This document shows positions 6,264-6,795 of a stretch of 6,795 nucleotides of DNA, piece after piece (position 1 is the first letter of the stretch; every line of letters starts with the position of its first letter). The stretch is taken from positions 1 to 6,795 of the forward strand of contig JAEKMB010000302.1 in assembly GCA_019508105.1 (NCBI GenBank), in the 5' to 3' direction. Origin of the DNA: Alphaproteobacteria bacterium. GTDB lineage: Bacteria > Pseudomonadota > Alphaproteobacteria > Micropepsales > Micropepsaceae. The notes below the pieces were generated by a model. It had not been told where the DNA came from. It saw only the letters and a list, made by a program, of their open reading frames with translations, and did not search any database. The position numbers and the translations under genes were made by a program.

Positions 6264-6795
6264 TCAGAATTTGGCGGCTAAAACCTTGCGCCGCCGGGCG
6301 TGCGACAGCCCCCCATCCACCGCCCGCAGCATCGCCTTGGCCGCCATATGCGGGTCCCGCGCCTCGATGGCGTCGGCCACCGCGACATGCATGGCGACGG
6401 CTTCGGATTGCTGGCGGCTGTTGTCGGTCAGGGCATTGACCGAAAGCAGTGCGAACAATGCCGTCTCGATGGTGGCGGCGAATGACTGGAAGAAGGGATT
6501 CTTGGAGGCGGTACTGACCGCCAGGTGAAAACGCAGATCGGCTTCCGCGAACTGGCGGCGGTTGTTGCCCGCGCCGGTCATGGCGCTGACCGCCTCGCGC
6601 AGCCTTGTGACGTCGGCGCGGGTGCCGTACAGCGCCGCCAGCGCCGCGGCAGTCGGCTCCACCGCCCGGCGCACGTCCGTGAGATGCGCCAGGAAGTCCA
6701 TGTCCAGTCCCATGTTGGCGCGCCAGGACAGGACATCGGAGTCCAGCCAGTTCCAGTGGGTGGGGTCCAGCACAATGGTCCCCACCTTCATCTTG
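6264..6795 (-). CDS. FadR-subfamily GntR transcriptional regulator, C-terminal FCD domain (5' end outside window)
   Basis: The frame is open to the right edge of the window, so the start and the N-terminal winged-helix DNA-binding domain are missing. What remains, numbered from the Met at 6791, is the linker and all-helical effector domain. GTIVLDPTHWNWLDSDVLSW (4-23) matches the segment joining the two domains in FadR-type regulators of sugar-acid operons such as DgoR. VRRAVEPTAAALAA (40-53) is the first conserved FCD helix. AEADLRFHLAV (82-92) and AMHVAVADAIEARD (133-146) supply D85, H89 and H135, the usual metal or ligand residues. The next expected histidine, in the A-M-x-x-H-L pattern, reads A157 here. 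Such proteins usually repress neighbouring catabolic genes until a small acid is bound, so the transketolase-like gene 91 nt downstream is the obvious candidate target. The ligand is unknown. Confidence 0.88.
   Translation of the reverse strand, partial: KMKVGTIVLDPTHWNWLDSDVLSWRANMGLDMDFLAHLTDVRRAVEPTAAALAALYGTRADVTRLREAVSAMTGAGNNRRQFAEADLRFHLAVSTASKNPFFQSFAATIETALFALLSVNALTDNSRQQSEAVAMHVAVADAIEARDPHMAAKAMLRAVDGGLSHARRRKVLAAKF

Overview
The window is GC-rich and densely coded. All five genes I can support lie on the minus strand, so transcription runs from high to low coordinates. The gene types suggest a Gram-negative, probably soil or freshwater proteobacterium: a FadR-type sugar-acid regulator, a transketolase-like enzyme, and a PQQ/cytochrome c dehydrogenase with a GMC flavoprotein. 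An alphaproteobacterium is my best guess, by general resemblance only. There is no tRNA, rRNA, CRISPR array, transposase or integrase, and nothing points to recent transfer.

Layout in transcription order. (1) 6795-6264: the C-terminal part of a FadR-subfamily GntR regulator (FCD effector domain); its DNA-binding half lies outside the window. (2) 6263-6173: a 91-nt spacer with two overlapping, mutually exclusive inverted repeats. (3) 6172-3683: an 829-residue transketolase-like ThDP enzyme. It is much longer than ordinary transketolase and carries GEF where the family has the GDG cofactor motif. (4) 3682-3505: a spacer with a near-consensus promoter on the minus strand (TTTACA-16-TATAAA), a perfect 10-bp palindrome in the promoter spacer, and a GC-rich hairpin at the expected 5' end of the transcript. 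(5) 3504-1: a tightly packed three-gene operon made of a secreted CHRD-domain protein, a secreted dehydrogenase with an N-terminal cytochrome c fused to a PQQ propeller, and a GMC-family flavoprotein whose start codon directly follows the PQQ gene's stop. The GMC gene runs off the left edge.

How the genes may work together (inference). The operon looks like a periplasmic oxidation module: the PQQ domain oxidises an alcohol or sugar, and the fused heme passes electrons to the respiratory chain. The GMC flavoprotein would perform a related oxidation. The regulator resembles those controlling sugar-acid catabolism, and the transketolase-like enzyme could feed ketose products into central metabolism. 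No substrate can be read from the sequence. The most unusual elements are the divergent transketolase and the PQQ enzyme, which has reversed domain order and a remodelled metal site.
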